NCBI GenBank assembly: GCA_030407315.1
Contig: JALQPE010002405.1
Span: 1 to 64,000 of the forward strand
Direction of reading: 5' to 3'
DNA length: 64,000 bases
Source of the DNA: Asparagopsis taxiformis
Lineage: Eukaryota; Rhodophyta; Florideophyceae; Bonnemaisoniales; Bonnemaisoniaceae
This document shows, one piece after another, positions 1 through 11,997 of this stretch. Both the position numbers and the translations under genes were made by a program. How positions within the stretch are numbered: the first letter of the stretch is position 1; each line of letters begins with the position of its first letter. The notes below the pieces were generated by a model. The model had not been told where the DNA came from and searched no databases. It saw only the letters and a program-made list of their open reading frames with translations.

Positions 1-159
1 TGCTGTAAGAAACAAAACATTACAGCAAAAGTCATCGTTTTACGATGACTTTGCTGTAAGAAACCATGGTAAACCAACTTCTCTGTAAGCATATGAGAGG
101 GACTGATGTTTTCTCACTCGGAATCGGAAGAAGAAGAGGAGCGATTTCGGACCTCGCGA

Positions 160-700
160 AAAGGCTGTGCAAAGTGGTCTGAAACGGTTGGGGTGTGTTC
201 TAGGGAGTACTAAAACTTGTTTTAATTTGCACTCAAGCTTTCTCGCTTGCGTGAAGGGTTGGTATATTCATCGATTTTTGGTCATCAGATTCTCACACAA
301 CTGGAGATGTGATGGTCAAAATGGAACTTTGTCCGAATGATGTGCAAGTGGTCTGTAAGGTTGGGAGTGGGTCTTAGGGAGTACGGAAAAGTGTTCTATG
401 AGTTCGTTAAAGCTGCTGGCTTGCGCATTAGGGCTGACAGATGCATCGAGTTTTGGTCACCAGATTCCCACAACTGAAGATGTGATGGCCAAAATTGAAC
501 TTTGTCGGAACGAAGTGTAAGTGATCCGTAAGGGCTGGAGTGGCTCTAGGGAGTACGGAAAAAGTGTTTTATGTGTCCGTAAAGCTTTGAATTGCGTGGT
601 AGGGATTCCAGAATGCATCGACTTTTGGTCACCAGACTCCCACAACTGGAGATGTGATAGCCAAAATTGAACTTGCAAGAACGAAGTGCAAGTGTTCTGG
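160..700 (+). repeat. Tandem ~180-bp repeats, about three copies
   Basis: Three consecutive units share the phrases AGGGAGTACGGAAAAGTGTT, GCTTGCGCATTAGGG, GCATCGA-TTTTGGTCA and GATGTGATGGCCAAAATTGA, at a spacing of about 180 bp. A further copy lies at about 3150-3335 inside the larger repeat. The short frames in these units on the minus strand are repeat shadows with no protein similarity that I recognise. Bases 700-890 hold a diverged continuation and no gene. Confidence 0.75.
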
Positions 701-1561
701 ATGCCTTCAAGTGCCTGGAAGCGTACTCTGGACAAGTTTTCGGACCTTGAAGAGGCTCAACTGCACAATGCTGATATTGAAATGAAACATTCATATAGTC
801 CATTTTTAACTAGAACTGCTGGAATGGATTGCGTAGCCTATAGAGGAGCAATGTAGTTATATAATAGAGCTAGAAGCATGCCTCAACAACCTATCTCTCA
901 TGCCTCTAGTTCTCCTTCATCATTCCAGTCTTCCTTCCTGTGACGCACCGCGCCTCTGGTGTCACTTCACACGCCCTCCTGTGCATTAAATACCTGTCTA
1001 CCACTTCCGTATTCTACTCATACCACCACATTCATTTTACCCCATGCCTACCATCCTATCCTTTACCTTCTGTCCTTCAGTCCTAGGCTAACCTACTTCA
1101 TAACCATCGATGTAAGGTGAATATCTAGATTCCTACCTACTTGAGAGTATAGTTTATTATAACGGAAAACGGACGGTTTTGTATAGTCAATGTGCTACAC
1201 AGCACCAGGAGTAGATTTTGCGCACCGATAATCTATGCTTGATATTGGAGAGACCGGCTTCTTGTAGCCTCGGAAAATGTGCAGGTAGTACCTTTCCAGA
1301 GGTCCTGGAGGTGTTCACACCAACTCTAGTCCATTTTAACGAGTTTGAATTTCGACCGCCAGAATCTCTGTCGTGAGAAAATGGTGGTCGAAATTTACCG
1401 TGCTGATCTCCCAATACTGAACTTTTTAGGTAGTTCAGCCCGGGTGAACAAGACACAGATTGCTCTTCAAAGCCGCCCGAAGCCGTCGAAACCATCCTTC
1501 CACAATGTTCCCGACTTCAAAATTCCTATCTCACCCTTCCCAAAGTGAGAGAGGGACCAAG

Positions 1562-1950
1562 CTCCCAGCCGCTTACAGCTGAGGCAGTTTACCAGGGATG
1601 CTTACAGCAAAGTCATCGTTACGATGACTTTGCTGTAAGAAAAGAAAACATTACAGTGGGCGAAGGATTTTACCGGGTGAAAAAATCACCAAGAATTTTT
1701 TTACCGGGTAAAAAATCGTGGCTACTGTAATGAAACGTTTCTTACAGCAAAGTCATCGTAACGATGACTTTGCTGTAAGAAAAGGAAACATTACAGTAGG
1801 CGAAGAATTTTTACCGGGTAAAAAATCACCAAGAATTTTTTTACCGGGTAAAAAAACGTGCCTGCTGTAATGTTTTCTTTTCTTACAGCAAAGTCATCGT
1901 AACGATGACTTTGCTGTCAGCACCCGCGGTAAACTGCCTCAGCTGTAAGC
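1562..1950. repeat. Hairpin cluster 1 (three 39-bp palindromes)
   Basis: Palindromes at 1601-1639, 1741-1779 and 1882-1920 are built from TTACAGCAAAGTCATCG and its complement around one central base. Short ACCGGGTAAAA motifs lie between them. Flanking sequence (CAGCTGAGGCAGTTTACC on the left, GGTAAACTGCCTCAGCTG on the right) is inverted, so the cluster is a palindrome made of palindromes. Confidence 0.85.
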
Positions 1951-2633
1951 GGTCTGGCTTCACCCTCTCTCTCATGTCTCTTGTCTTCCTTCATCCCAGC
2001 CTATCCCAACCTCCCTTCTATGTCGACTCCGGTGTCACTCCAGCCGACCCTTCAGTGAGTGCAATCCTTCTCTACCACAGCCATAATCTACTCATACTAT
2101 CCCCTTCATGTTGCTGCATACCTACCCTCCCATCCTTCCTGATTTTCCTACAATCCTAGGCTAGCCTACTTACCAACTATGTTCGTATTGAAGGCAGCTA
2201 GATTCCTAGTAACTCAAATCTACAGTCTGCTAAAAAGGGCGATTTGGTGTGGTCACTGTGCCACACGGCACCAGGAATAGAATCTGGCCACGGATACTCT
2301 ATGCTTGATCTCAGAGAGAACAGCTGCGCCAATGCTCCGAAAATGTGCTGTCAGTACCTTTCCAGACGTCCTGGAGGTGCTCATGCCAGCTCTAGTTCAT
2401 TTTAGGGAGGTTGAGTTTCGACAATCAGAATTTCACTCTTGAGGAAATTGTGTTTGAAATTTTGTGCACTCCTCCCGCCGTACCAGGCAGGGCACCCAGC
2501 CCAGACTGGGTTAGCACGACGCAGAGTGCTCCCCAACACCGCTAACAGCCGTCCAAACCATCCCTCTGCCATGTTTTACGGCTTCACAATTCCTTGCTCA
2601 CCCTTCCCAAGGTGAGGGAGGGACCAAGCTCCC

Positions 2634-2860
2634 AGCCGCTTACAGCTGAGGCAGTTTACCAGGGATGCTTACAGCAAAGTCATCGTTACGATGACTTTGC
2701 TGTAAGAAAACGTTTTCATTACAGTGGCCAGGAATTTTTTACCCGGTAAAAAAATCATGGCTACTGTAATGAATTGTTTTCTTACAGCAAAGTCATCGTA
2801 ACGATGACTTTGCTGTAAACATCCCTGGTAAACTGCTCCGTCTGTAAGCCGTTGGTCTCA
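2634..2860. repeat. Hairpin cluster 2 (two palindromes)
   Basis: The same 39-bp palindrome occurs at 2668-2706 and 2781-2818, with a TTTTTTACCCGGTAAAAAAA mini-palindrome between them. Inverted flanks are CAGTTTACCAGGGATG and CATCCCTGGTAAACTG. Confidence 0.85.
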
Positions 2861-3978
2861 ACCCTCGATCTCATGTCTGTTGTCCTCCTTCATCATCTCC
2901 ACATCCCTTCCTGCTAAGCATCACTTCTCTAGTGCCACTCTACCAGTCCTTTTCGTGCATGAAATACTTTTCTACCACTGCCATAGTCTACACATACTAT
3001 TGCCTCTATACTTCTGCATGCCTACGCTTCAATCTTTCTGTCCCGTGCTAGGCTTAGAGAATATCCTACTTCCTGGAGATCATTGTACAGTGAGGCAGTA
3101 AAAAGCACTGTCTCACCGTACTGTCTGAGGCCCCCTTTTCAACACCGTAGTGTATAAGGGCTGGAGTGGCTCTGGGGAGTACAGAAAGGTGTTTTATCTG
3201 TCCGTAAAGCTTCTGGCTTGCGCATTAGGGCTGGCAGAATGCATCGATTTTTGGTCATCAGATTCTCACAACTGCAGATATGATGAATTTCGGCCATGGC
3301 CAAAATTCAACTTTGTCGGAACGACGTAGATTTGGACTGGATGCCTCCAAGTGCATGCACTTGAAAGTGCACTTAGTCCAAAAAATTGTCCAGAGTACGC
3401 TCCCAGGCGATGGCCTGGAAGTGTACTCTGGACAAGTTTTTGGACCTGGAAGAGGTTGAATTGCACAATGCTTGTGTTGAAATGAAACATTTATATGGCC
3501 CATTCTTTACTTGGACAGCTGAAATCCTATCTACTCGAGAGTAAAGTATATAAAAACTGGAAACAGACGGTTTTGTATTGTCAATGTGCCACAAGGCACC
3601 AAGAGTAGATTTTGCCCTCCGATAATCTATGGTTGATTTCAGAGAGGATAACCGCGTGCAGTCACAGGACATGTGTTACCAGATCCTTCCCAGAGGTCCT
3701 GGAGGTGTTCACACCAACTCCAGCCCACTTTAACGAGTTTGAATTTCGAAAGTCAGAATCTCTGTCGTGAGAAAATTGAACCATTTCCGACCACGTGGTA
3801 GAAATTTCGTACACTCCTCCAACCATACTAGACACAACACCCAGCTCAAACCGGGTGTAAACAACAAAATGTGTTACCTAATGCCTCCTACAGCCGTCCA
3901 TACCATTCCTATACCCTGTTTCCTGACTTCATAATTCCTTCCTCACCCTTCCCTAGGTCGGAAAAGGACGGAAGTCCC

Positions 3979-4452
3979 TGCCGCTTACAGCGGAAGCAAT
4001 TTACCAGGGATGCTTACAGCAAAGTCATCGTTACGATGACTTTGCTGTAAGAAAATAAATCATTACAGCAGCCATGATTTTTTACCCGGTAAAAAAATTC
4101 TTGGCCACTGTAATTGAAACGCTTTCTTACAGCAAAGTCATCGTAACGATGACTTTGCTGTAAGAAAATAAATCATTACAGCAGCCACGATTTTTCACCC
4201 GGTAAAAATTCTTGCTGATTTTTTACCCGGTAAAATTTCTTTGGCCACTGCAATGGAAACGTTTCCTTACAGCAAAGTCATCGTTACGATGACTTTGCTG
4301 TAAGAAAATAAATCATTACAGCTGCCATGATTTTTTTACCCGGTGAAAAAATTCTTGGCCACTGTAATGGAAACGCTTTCTTACAGCAAAGTCATCGTAA
4401 CGATGACTTTGCTGTAAGAATCCCCGGTAAACGGCTTCCGCTGTAAGGGGCT
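3979..4452. repeat. Hairpin cluster 3 (four palindromes)
   Basis: Palindromes lie at 4013-4051, 4126-4164, 4266-4304 and 4380-4418. The central base alternates T, A, T, A along the cluster. The inverted flanks extend at least 150 bp outwards on both sides (CTGACTTC...CACCCTTCCCTAGGT against its complement), giving a clear long inverted repeat around the cluster. Confidence 0.85.
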
Positions 4453-4866
4453 GAGAGTTCCGTCCCCCTCCCACCTAGGGAAGGGTGAGCAAGGAATTGG
4501 GAAGTCAGGAACATGGCTCAGCAGAACGTTTGTACGGCTGTGAGTGGCTTCCAGGAGCATTCTGTGTCATGTGTTATCTCAGCAACGTCTCTTATAGTCG
4601 AACCTCACGGGTTGTCAAGGTCTAAAACTAGTCCCCCCTACGGTCTAGCTAGTGAAATCATGTAAAGTTGTAGACTAATACAAAAATGTAGCAATCAATA
4701 GGCTTAGTAGCACTAAACTATGACATGAAGGTCAGATGTATAGATGAAAATAGAAAGGTGGGCTAAGCGAATAATGTTGAGATGAGAAAGACAGAACTTC
4801 ATAGCAGGGAACAATAGCATAGGTTTTAATACTTCTCGTATGCTATCTATTGCTCCTGTCATACTT

Positions 4867-7199
4867 TTAATATTCGACGGTGTGGATGTGGTCCGTGAGG
4901 ACGTCCTTCTCAGTCTTCAAGTAGATGTGGCCGCGCGTGGGCAGACCATAGACTAAATTCTGCTCCCACAGGAAGATCTCCTCACCTGAAGCCGACCCCG
5001 TAATGGTAAAGGTCACCGCGATCAACTAAGACGGAATAGGGTGGCACATAAAAGTGGTTAACGGGAACCTTCCACATGTCGGCGTCCGTATGGACCAGGC
5101 ATACATGACTATAAGGTGCAGCTACTATAAAGAACCCATCGGATCCGCTCGACATCATGAAATAGGATGGGGATTGGGTAGGTCCGACTCCTCAAAATTG
5201 GGATACTCAGAAGTCCGTGTGCCCATCCTGGTCCGCAGCCCCATCTGTTTTAAGAAGCAGCCGTAATCCTGTCTTCGGGAAAAAGACAGGATCCTCACCC
5301 TCCATTCCCAACTTCAAGAAATCCGCACAAACACCAAGAGCAAGCTCTGCCACCAACTTGTTCCTGTACATATCCAAATTCCCCTCCTCCAGCTTGTCGC
5401 ACAATTCACACCGCGGCAGGGGGAGTCGCCCACGACCACCATCTATGCGGTCCTTCGCAGCACCCACGTTGTGGATGAAATGCCACGGCGAAGGATCAAA
5501 ACCGGGCTTGGCGAAATCTGGGGGCTCGTCCTGTGGTTTCCTGTCTTCATAATCAGAATCAGACTGCTGGGAGGGTTTCTGTGGCTTTTCAACCTCCTCA
5601 ACCAGCTGGAACTGTCGAGAAAAGTGACTGAAGAGGTCATGCGTCGCGCTACCAGCCGTGGACGACTGCAAGAGGCCTTCCACAACAACCACCCCCATGT
5701 TGTCCAGCAACGCCGCTTCACCGCAAAGTACTATTCCACCACCGAGTCCTCAGCACCTGGCGATGCAGCTGCCAGGAATGCTGCCGCCTTTATTTCCGCC
5801 CGCACCGTCTCTACCGTCGTAATTTCCATGTAGTACTTCATCGGGCTACCAGACGCAATTGCGCTGGGGAGAACGGCGGCCACATTCTCATCGACGATAC
5901 TGTCGGGAATAGGATTTTCATGGGCGTCGTCGAACTGGAGAATCGGCTCCCGAGAACGTCCTCTGGAAGCCGACTTGGATTTCTTTGACGACGACTTTGA
6001 TGAAGTCTCACTGAGCTTCCTCTTTTAAAAGTACCAAATTTGGTAGAGGGCTCGGGCGTCGCAGAAGCGGTTTCCCAGTTGCGCTTCCCAAGGATGGAGC
6101 TTTTACCCGCATCCTTGGGTGCGCTCTCCAGCTCGACGACCTGAACAGGGCTCGCACCACCCGCCGTCGCTGTTCCACCACGACCGGAACGACTCTCTTT
6201 CAGGCAGGTACTCCTTTTGGGCATCACTTTCCCAGAAGTTTCCACTCCGGACGATGCAGACACGACAGGGGTAGTGGCAGAAACAGAGGCAGCCTCGGAA
6301 TAGCTGGAAGAATCTAATTGAGGTGGTACTACCTAAATTGGATTCTTCAAAGGCAAAGGAATGGAGGATGAAGGGATGGTCAGGGAAATGGAAGGGGAAG
6401 GGGAAGGGATGGCGGAATCATGACCACATGTGACTGGGAGCGCAGCATGTGGGATGTGTGGGTCCACCACGTAAAATTGTTTCCGCATTTACATGTCGCG
6501 GTAGCCAGTTACGCGCAGGAGCATTTTCCTGGCGTCCTTTCAAAACATAGACTTCCGATTGGGAAAGATGTTCTCAAACTTGGAGCCATTGGGAGGGCCT
6601 TCCTTGGGATGTAAGTCCGCTCAGAACCCCTTCTTGGGCACCATCAGCGCAAAAACTTCGACAACGCGTGAGTGAATGTCGAAGCTCTTGCTCGGGTCAC
6701 CCACGCTGGGAATGGAGCCATCCAGCATCCTCAACACATCCGAAACGTTCCAATACTCGGCCACCTCCTTCACGTACCCGAAGATTTCCAACAAACCAGC
6801 AATCCATTCCTGCCCAATGGTACCAACCGAGTTCGGTTTCAGCCCGGCCCACCAACGGCTACAAGTGTAGTACGCCGTCATCTCGAGGTTGACACAATTT
6901 TGGACGTCCGGAGCACCCCTAAACGATCCGTTGAACAAAAATTTCACCGTACACCCAGCCAGATTCTCCGTCGAAGAGAACTGCACGAACTCTGGCCTGT
7001 TCGGAATAGTTTTCTGCAGCCAAATCCGTTTTCAAGAATTGCTCCATCGTTGCAGACTTCTTCAACCACTAGCCAACGACCTCTGATATTCACTTTGCGA
7101 GGTTCAACTTGCACTTCAGACGAACTATACTGGGCAATATTGATGCATGTCTCGCTTGCTGAAGGAGATTTACTCTTTTCCGCTACTTCTCCGCTATAG
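4867..7199 (-). pseudogene. Degenerate zinc-finger/2OG-Fe(II)-dioxygenase gene (copy A)
   Basis: Several minus-strand frames line up in the order seen in the copy at 27.7-30.9 kb. A helical region lies at about 7050-6621 and ends in FALMVPKKG. Next come remnants of a Cys-rich finger near 6530-6430 (KCSC ... CKCG), a Ser/Thr/Lys-rich linker (6263-5838), and a dioxygenase-like fold from about 5720. The dioxygenase part retains GLRLLL followed by GHTDF, the His-x-Asp iron-binding motif, near 5207. After two stop codons it continues with VPPYSVLVDRGDLYHYG, giving the distal His, and a further frame ends HTVEY at a TAA (4867-4869). Several indels and stops break the frame. The N-terminal ParB-like region present in copies B and C was not found. 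The substrate is unknown. The family assignment rests on motif order, not on a search. Confidence 0.6.
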
Positions 7200-8084
7200 T
7201 GCAGAATTATATTTCTCCGCCACTAAATTCAACCATTAAGAAACCTTTCCTGGCTTTCATTCGATCCAATGAACTGTTTCACCACAATGATTTGTCCTAT
7301 GCTCATTACTTTATGCACAATGATTGCTATTTCATCCGGGCTCGACCTACTCAATATCGTTTTGCTATCTTGTATCGCATTCCCTAAACACCATCCTGGC
7401 CAAGACGTATCCACTTCCGTTTGTTACGCAGTGATGCTCTAAGCACTAATACTGAATCTGATTTTCTCATGCACGTAGTTCCTACTCGTATACTCTACCA
7501 TATTCTCGGCCCTATTCACAAGGTGAAAACACGATGTCTCGTTGAATCGTACTCGGTGTGATATCTTAAATTAGGATACATTTTTATATTGCAATGCAGA
7601 CTCACTGCTCGCTTGAAACATGAAAATTATAAAAATTCTTCGACACTGCTGTTTCCTAACCGCCACCATCCACGTGGCCCGCTTTGACTGCCTGCCAAGT
7701 GTACTCGGAGCATACAATGACGTTATCGATATATACCATCCACATCATCACTGGAAGCGCGGACTCCTCGTCCAGGAAAGTGCGCCATTTTTCTTACTCT
7801 TCACCTCCGCCTGTCCTGTAGGCCCCATATGCTAGTGTTTTTCCTATATTTCTGTAGTGATGACGTCATTCTAGACAATAAAAGGCGGTAGAAGATACGA
7901 TAATGTGCGCCTCCTCTGCCAGATCATGTGCTTCCAAGCGTAATTCGCAGCCTAGGTATCGTTTTTCTGGGCCTCCCATCGCACCGCTCCGTTTCAAACT
8001 CATCCCTCTATTGTTCTCCTACACGTCATTTCCGCCCGTAGAGTACTACTTAAACGAAAGATTCTGGAAATCCCTGTTTCCATC
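7200..8084. other. Intergenic, nothing recognised
   Basis: This is A/T-moderate sequence with only short unrelated frames. I see no family motifs, RNA gene or repeat. It lies upstream of the decayed copy A gene and may include its old promoter. Confidence 0.4.
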
Positions 8085-8225
8085 TTCATATCCGTCGGAA
8101 ACAAAGCAACAACCCTGGCCGTGGAAGCCGTATAGATCATCTAAACTGCTTCCAAAGCGTAAGTTTTAGATCATCAATACGGCTTCCAAGGCCAAAGTTG
8201 TTGCTTTGTCTCCGACGGATATGAA
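8085..8225. repeat. Foldback inverted repeat, ~63-bp arms
   Basis: The left arm 8085-8147 begins TTCATATCCGTCGGA, and the right arm 8162-8225 ends TCCGACGGATATGAA. The arms differ by a few substitutions and enclose a loop of about 14 bases. It looks like a solitary foldback or MITE-type element. No second copy was noticed in the window. Confidence 0.85.
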
Positions 8226-8927
8226 CCATGATGGTACGTTTCCACAACTCACGCCACTAACCCAGTTTTCTATTCGTTTTCTCTTTCTCAGGTTTCCAGT
8301 CGGTGAGTGTTCCACTTCTACTTTCATTTATCTTTCTCTCTTACCACTTCTCCACTAATTTTCTTTTCTGCCTGTGAGTACATATCTCAATTTGGGATGC
8401 AATGGTATTTGTTAAGGTACGTTAGTCTCCTAATCACCATCAATTTCCCTCTCCAATTCAACGTCACTAACTTGTTTCCTTTCTATACATCATTTTTTCT
8501 TCTTCTCTTCATTTCCTAGCTTATTCATGCAGCTCAATCAGTTGATAGATTTCTAGACTTTTCTAGTAGTTTTAGTTTTACTCGTCGGAATAGTGTTAGT
8601 TGTAGTAGCATTTTTAACATAGGGATTGTTTATTCTCAATGTAGCCTGCGCAAATAAACAAATCCAGAGTGAAGCTTCCCATATCGCACCCTCTTAGATT
8701 GCTACCTATCCTACCGCGTATACCTCTCGCTAGCTCATAGTCACTACGAAATAAAAATTCCTAGCCGTACTATTCTGTCCATTCCCATATGAATACCGTC
8801 CATGCCCCATCCTCATAGCGCTAGAACTGCCTTCCTCTACCCCAGAAAGATGCCCACGACAGCGTGACGCTCCATCTCATCCACCACTCCCAGACACCGA
8901 ATTTTACTATATCAGGACACTACTTTT
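8226..8927. other. Intergenic, T/C-rich, no gene seen
   Basis: This is pyrimidine-rich sequence with short frames that lack domain character. Nothing supportable was found between the foldback and the minisatellite. Confidence 0.4.
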
Positions 8928-9345
8928 ACTGTCTCCAGGTGCTACCCAGGGCAGCACGAAATACTGTCTCCAGGTGCTGCCCAGGACAGCACAAAGTACT
9001 ATCTCCAGGTGCTGCCCAGGGCAGCACAAAGTACTGTCTACAGGTGCTGCCCAGGGCAGCACAAAGTACTGTCTACAGGTGCTGCCCAGGGCAGCACGAA
9101 ATACTGTCTACAGGTACTGCCCAGGGCAGCACAAAGTACTGTCTACAGGTACTGCCCAGGACAGTGAAAATCACTGTCTCCAGGTACTGCCCAGGACAGT
9201 GAAAATCACTGTCTCCAGGTACTGCCCAGGACAGTGAAAATCACTGTCTCCAGGTACTGCCCAGGACAGTGAAAATCACTGTCTCCAGGTACTGCCCAGG
9301 ACAGTGAAAATCACTGTCTCCAGGTACTGCCCAGGACAGTGCACC
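8928..9345. repeat. 35-bp minisatellite, about 12 units
   Basis: There are two subtypes. Early units carry GTGCTGCCCAGGGCAGCAC, a perfect 9-bp-arm palindrome around a single A. Later units carry CACTGTC ... GACAGTG in the same positions. There are no unique spacers, so this is not a CRISPR array. The plus-strand open frame through it is a by-product of a unit that encodes a repeating QVLPR-like peptide. Confidence 0.9.
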
Positions 9346-9700
9346 GTGTTGGTTCCATCTATTGTCCCAGGCAGCGTATTTCACTATCCGGCCATGTTGC
9401 CTTGGCCAATACAAAACACTATCCGCCAACACTGCCCAGTACAGTAAATTACATCATATCCAACTATTGAATAAATCATTAATTTTTACTGTCTCCATTC
9501 ACTGCCTCAGACAGTACTGTGAGACAGTGTTTTTTACTGTCTGCAGACAGTGTTCCGTACTGTCTGCCAGACAGTGCAAATCACTGTCTCCAAGTGTGGC
9601 ATTAATTTTCATTTGCCGCATAGTGATTTTTACTGTCTCAGACAGTAAAAATCACTGTCTCGCAGTACTGTCTGAGGCCCCCTTTTCAACACCGTAGTGT
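9346..9700. repeat. Diverged minisatellite tail and CACTGTCTC inverted motifs
   Basis: CCTCAGACAGTACTGTGAGA (ends near 9523) is the inverted match of CACTGTCTCGCAGTACTGTC at 9653. The second motif plus its right flank (ending CACCGTAGTGT at 9700) is nearly identical to 3106-3153. This suggests a small non-autonomous element family with CACTGTCTC ends. Confidence 0.6.
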
Positions 9701-11732
9701 TCGTAACGCCTTTGTACGCTCTGAAGTGCGGAAAGTGGAGTCTGTAGAGGAGTGTATGTTGGGATTATAACCGAATTGGGAGTTTTGTGAAAACTTATCG
9801 CCCCTCGGGAATGTACAAACATGGCACGGGACGTCGCTGATATGACCCATGACGTCTAGCACATGTGAGCAGGCCGGATAATCGGAAACGAAACCGATAA
9901 AGTCGAGGAAGATGACGCAGTCATTACCGTAAGGGTCCTTGTCTCGGAAACCAGAAGTGCAGCCTTGAACGATGTCTCTCGCAATATAGCGGAGCACATG
10001 GTTGGTGCTGACTCCGGGGCCGGTGACACCAAGAACGCGGACAGCAGAGGTGCTACGGCGGCAGTCTAGAGGGAGACCCATGGGGAGCATGTAACACCCA
10101 CCTGCGCTCCCTTTTTTCCTGTTGCCTCATTGAAGTCATCACAGTAGAGTAGAAAAGGATAGACGTAGTAGATAGTTCCATCTTTTAAAGTTCCTTTGAT
10201 TTGCGTGGCTGGAGAGGTCGGAGAAGGGGCGGGAGAAGTTAAAGATATAGCATCGACGGATCTAGTTCCACCAATGACAGACACAGAACCGTTTGAATAG
10301 GTGAAGAAAAGAAGTTTCTGAGAGGGAGGAGGGCCGGGGAACTAATGATGAGGCCAAAGAAGATGGGGTAGTCCTCTTCTTTGTGGGGATAGACGGGGGA
10401 TAGAACTGTAAGATGGTCTCCGGGTACAGCAAATCGAGCTAAAATACTCTTAGAAATGGAGAAGGAAGGTTGGTATGTATGGGGGGAGACAACGTCTGAC
10501 TTGCTTCGAGTGTCGCCTAGAATCCAGGATGCAGATGTGGATGCATCATAAATTTCGTTGAAGTGCTGAATCTGCTGCTGCCGAAAGCAGAGGGCAGCTT
10601 GAGGGTGTAGTGAGACAGCTTTCTGACCTGCTGTAACTGATATTTGGACAGTAGAGCCGGCGAAAGCGGTGGAGGCGGTGCCTGTTGCGTCGAATGACCG
10701 CAGTGCGATGTTTTGCGATTTCAAGAGTAGCTCTCTATGTTTTCCCAGATTGGTGCAGTATATGTTTCCATGCATTGAAGACATAGACTCGGCTGAATCT
10801 TTAGAGAAGCCATCTGGTCTCCATACGAGATTGAAGAAGTCTGGCGTTGCGAGGTCTGCGCGTGCATATTCACTTGGGAGAATGACGACTACGGGGCAGT
10901 AGGAGTTTTCGTTTGTAGTTCAATGCGACTTTTACGTAGAAGTGCATCTGAAGAAACTCTAGCACCACTGCTGTCGACGTTGACGGGGAAATGGACGGTT
11001 TCGGAACGGAGCCAGGAATTATGGAAGAGCCATCTTCTGACTGTACGATTAACCGTTGTGTAATGCGGTATAGCGCTTTGAACGTGTGGGTTTTTGAAAT
11101 CCTTCCTGCCGTGATTGTAAAGAATGGAAGCTTCTTCGAGGCTTTCGACGGTGGTTTTGTTAGAACCAGAGAGTCTGGCCGCGGCATAGAGGGAAGTCCA
11201 TTATAGCATGAATTTGCGAGCTTTCTTCTCGTTGCAGTACTTTTGGATGAAGTCGGCTGTGACGAGGTTGCGAGAGGCGGCAACTTCTCGACGAAGAATG
11301 TCGTCGGATTGTGTTTTTGGAAAGCATGGATATATATTGTTCTGCTAGAAGAAGAAATTGTGCCCTGCTCTTGGTCGGTTTTTTGACGAGAGAGGTGTTG
11401 AGGGGAGGGTGGATGTGGAGAGAGGCAGAGTCGGGGTGGATTGAACATCTGCTGTTGGACTGTTTGACTAGGTGTTGGTATTACAGGAGATGGGAAGTCT
11501 TGATGTATAGGTGCATTTGTGGGAGACGGAGAGGGTTGGGGTTGTTGTGGAGTGCTAGATAGCGTAGGTATATCCTGGGAGGACTGCGGCCTGTGAACAT
11601 GGTGGGAGGGACGACGTTGGAAATGGGATTGGAGACGGTTCTGGACGCTGGCGCTCTAAGGGGAGGATTGGAGACCGTGCGTGGCGCATAAAGAAGGCGA
11701 TGACCACGGCGGGACTTTCTTGTGCGAGGCAT
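9686..11732 (-). pseudogene. Frame-broken gene with a transposase-like C-terminus
   Basis: Overlapping minus-strand frames (11732, 11448, 10784, 10284 and 10090 as upper ends) follow one another as one broken gene. The N-terminal part is basic, then rich in Pro, Ser and Gln. The C-terminal part carries YPFLLYCDDFN, then VIFLDFIGFVSDYP and a Cys-x2-Cys (PCHVC). This order resembles large eukaryotic DDE-type transposases of the Plavaka/KDZ sort as I remember them. The Asp residues of CDDF and FLDF are candidate catalytic positions. Each frame change is in the one-base-loss direction, so the gene may be less damaged than it looks. Palindromes at 11,998-12,226 lie 270 bp upstream of the first ATG. 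Function of the N-terminal half is unknown. Confidence 0.5.
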
Positions 11733-11997
11733 TTCGGGAAGAAAGAGTGAGGGTGGATGGACGGGAGCGGGAGGAAGGCGTCGTAAGACTTGCCAAGCGG
11801 ATAAAACTGAACATGGTGGTGGGGATGGAGATAAGGAATGAACGAAATGTCATGAAGGAAACGAAACGGGTGGTGATTGGGACAAGGGACGAGATGTCAT
11901 GAAGGAAACGAAACGGGTGGTGATGATGGGGATAAGGGACGAAATGTCATGAAGGAATCGCAACAGGTATGAGGTATGCTGTTCTGCTGCGTTCAGC

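Larger units (their letters stand above)
890..4600. repeat. Tandem ~1-kb repeat, three units
   Basis: Units begin near 890, 1970 and 2870. Each opens with a C/T-rich block (TCTCATG..., CTACCAC..., CCTAGGCTA), continues with a block that includes CACCAG-AGTAGA and TCTATGCTTGAT, and ends in a hairpin cluster flanked by CACCCTTCCC-AGGTGAGGG. The third unit is interrupted at about 3106-3520 by a 48-bp motif and a copy of the 180-bp repeat. I see no coding capacity. The outer sequence of the third unit (about 3870-4030 against 4430-4580) is inverted, so each unit may derive from a long-TIR non-autonomous element. Confidence 0.65.

Noticed and set aside
5217..5833. Plus-strand genes at 5.2-5.8 kb
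   Set aside because: They are antisense to the dioxygenase copy A, whose GLRLLL/GHTDF motifs identify the minus strand as coding.
8864..9237. Repetitive protein gene across the minisatellite
   Set aside because: The 35-bp unit is not a multiple of three, the frame is open in more than one phase by repetition, and there is no start context or domain.
8928..9345. CRISPR-like array with 35-bp periodicity
   Set aside because: The units are contiguous, with no unique spacers and no nearby cas genes. The sequence context is eukaryotic.
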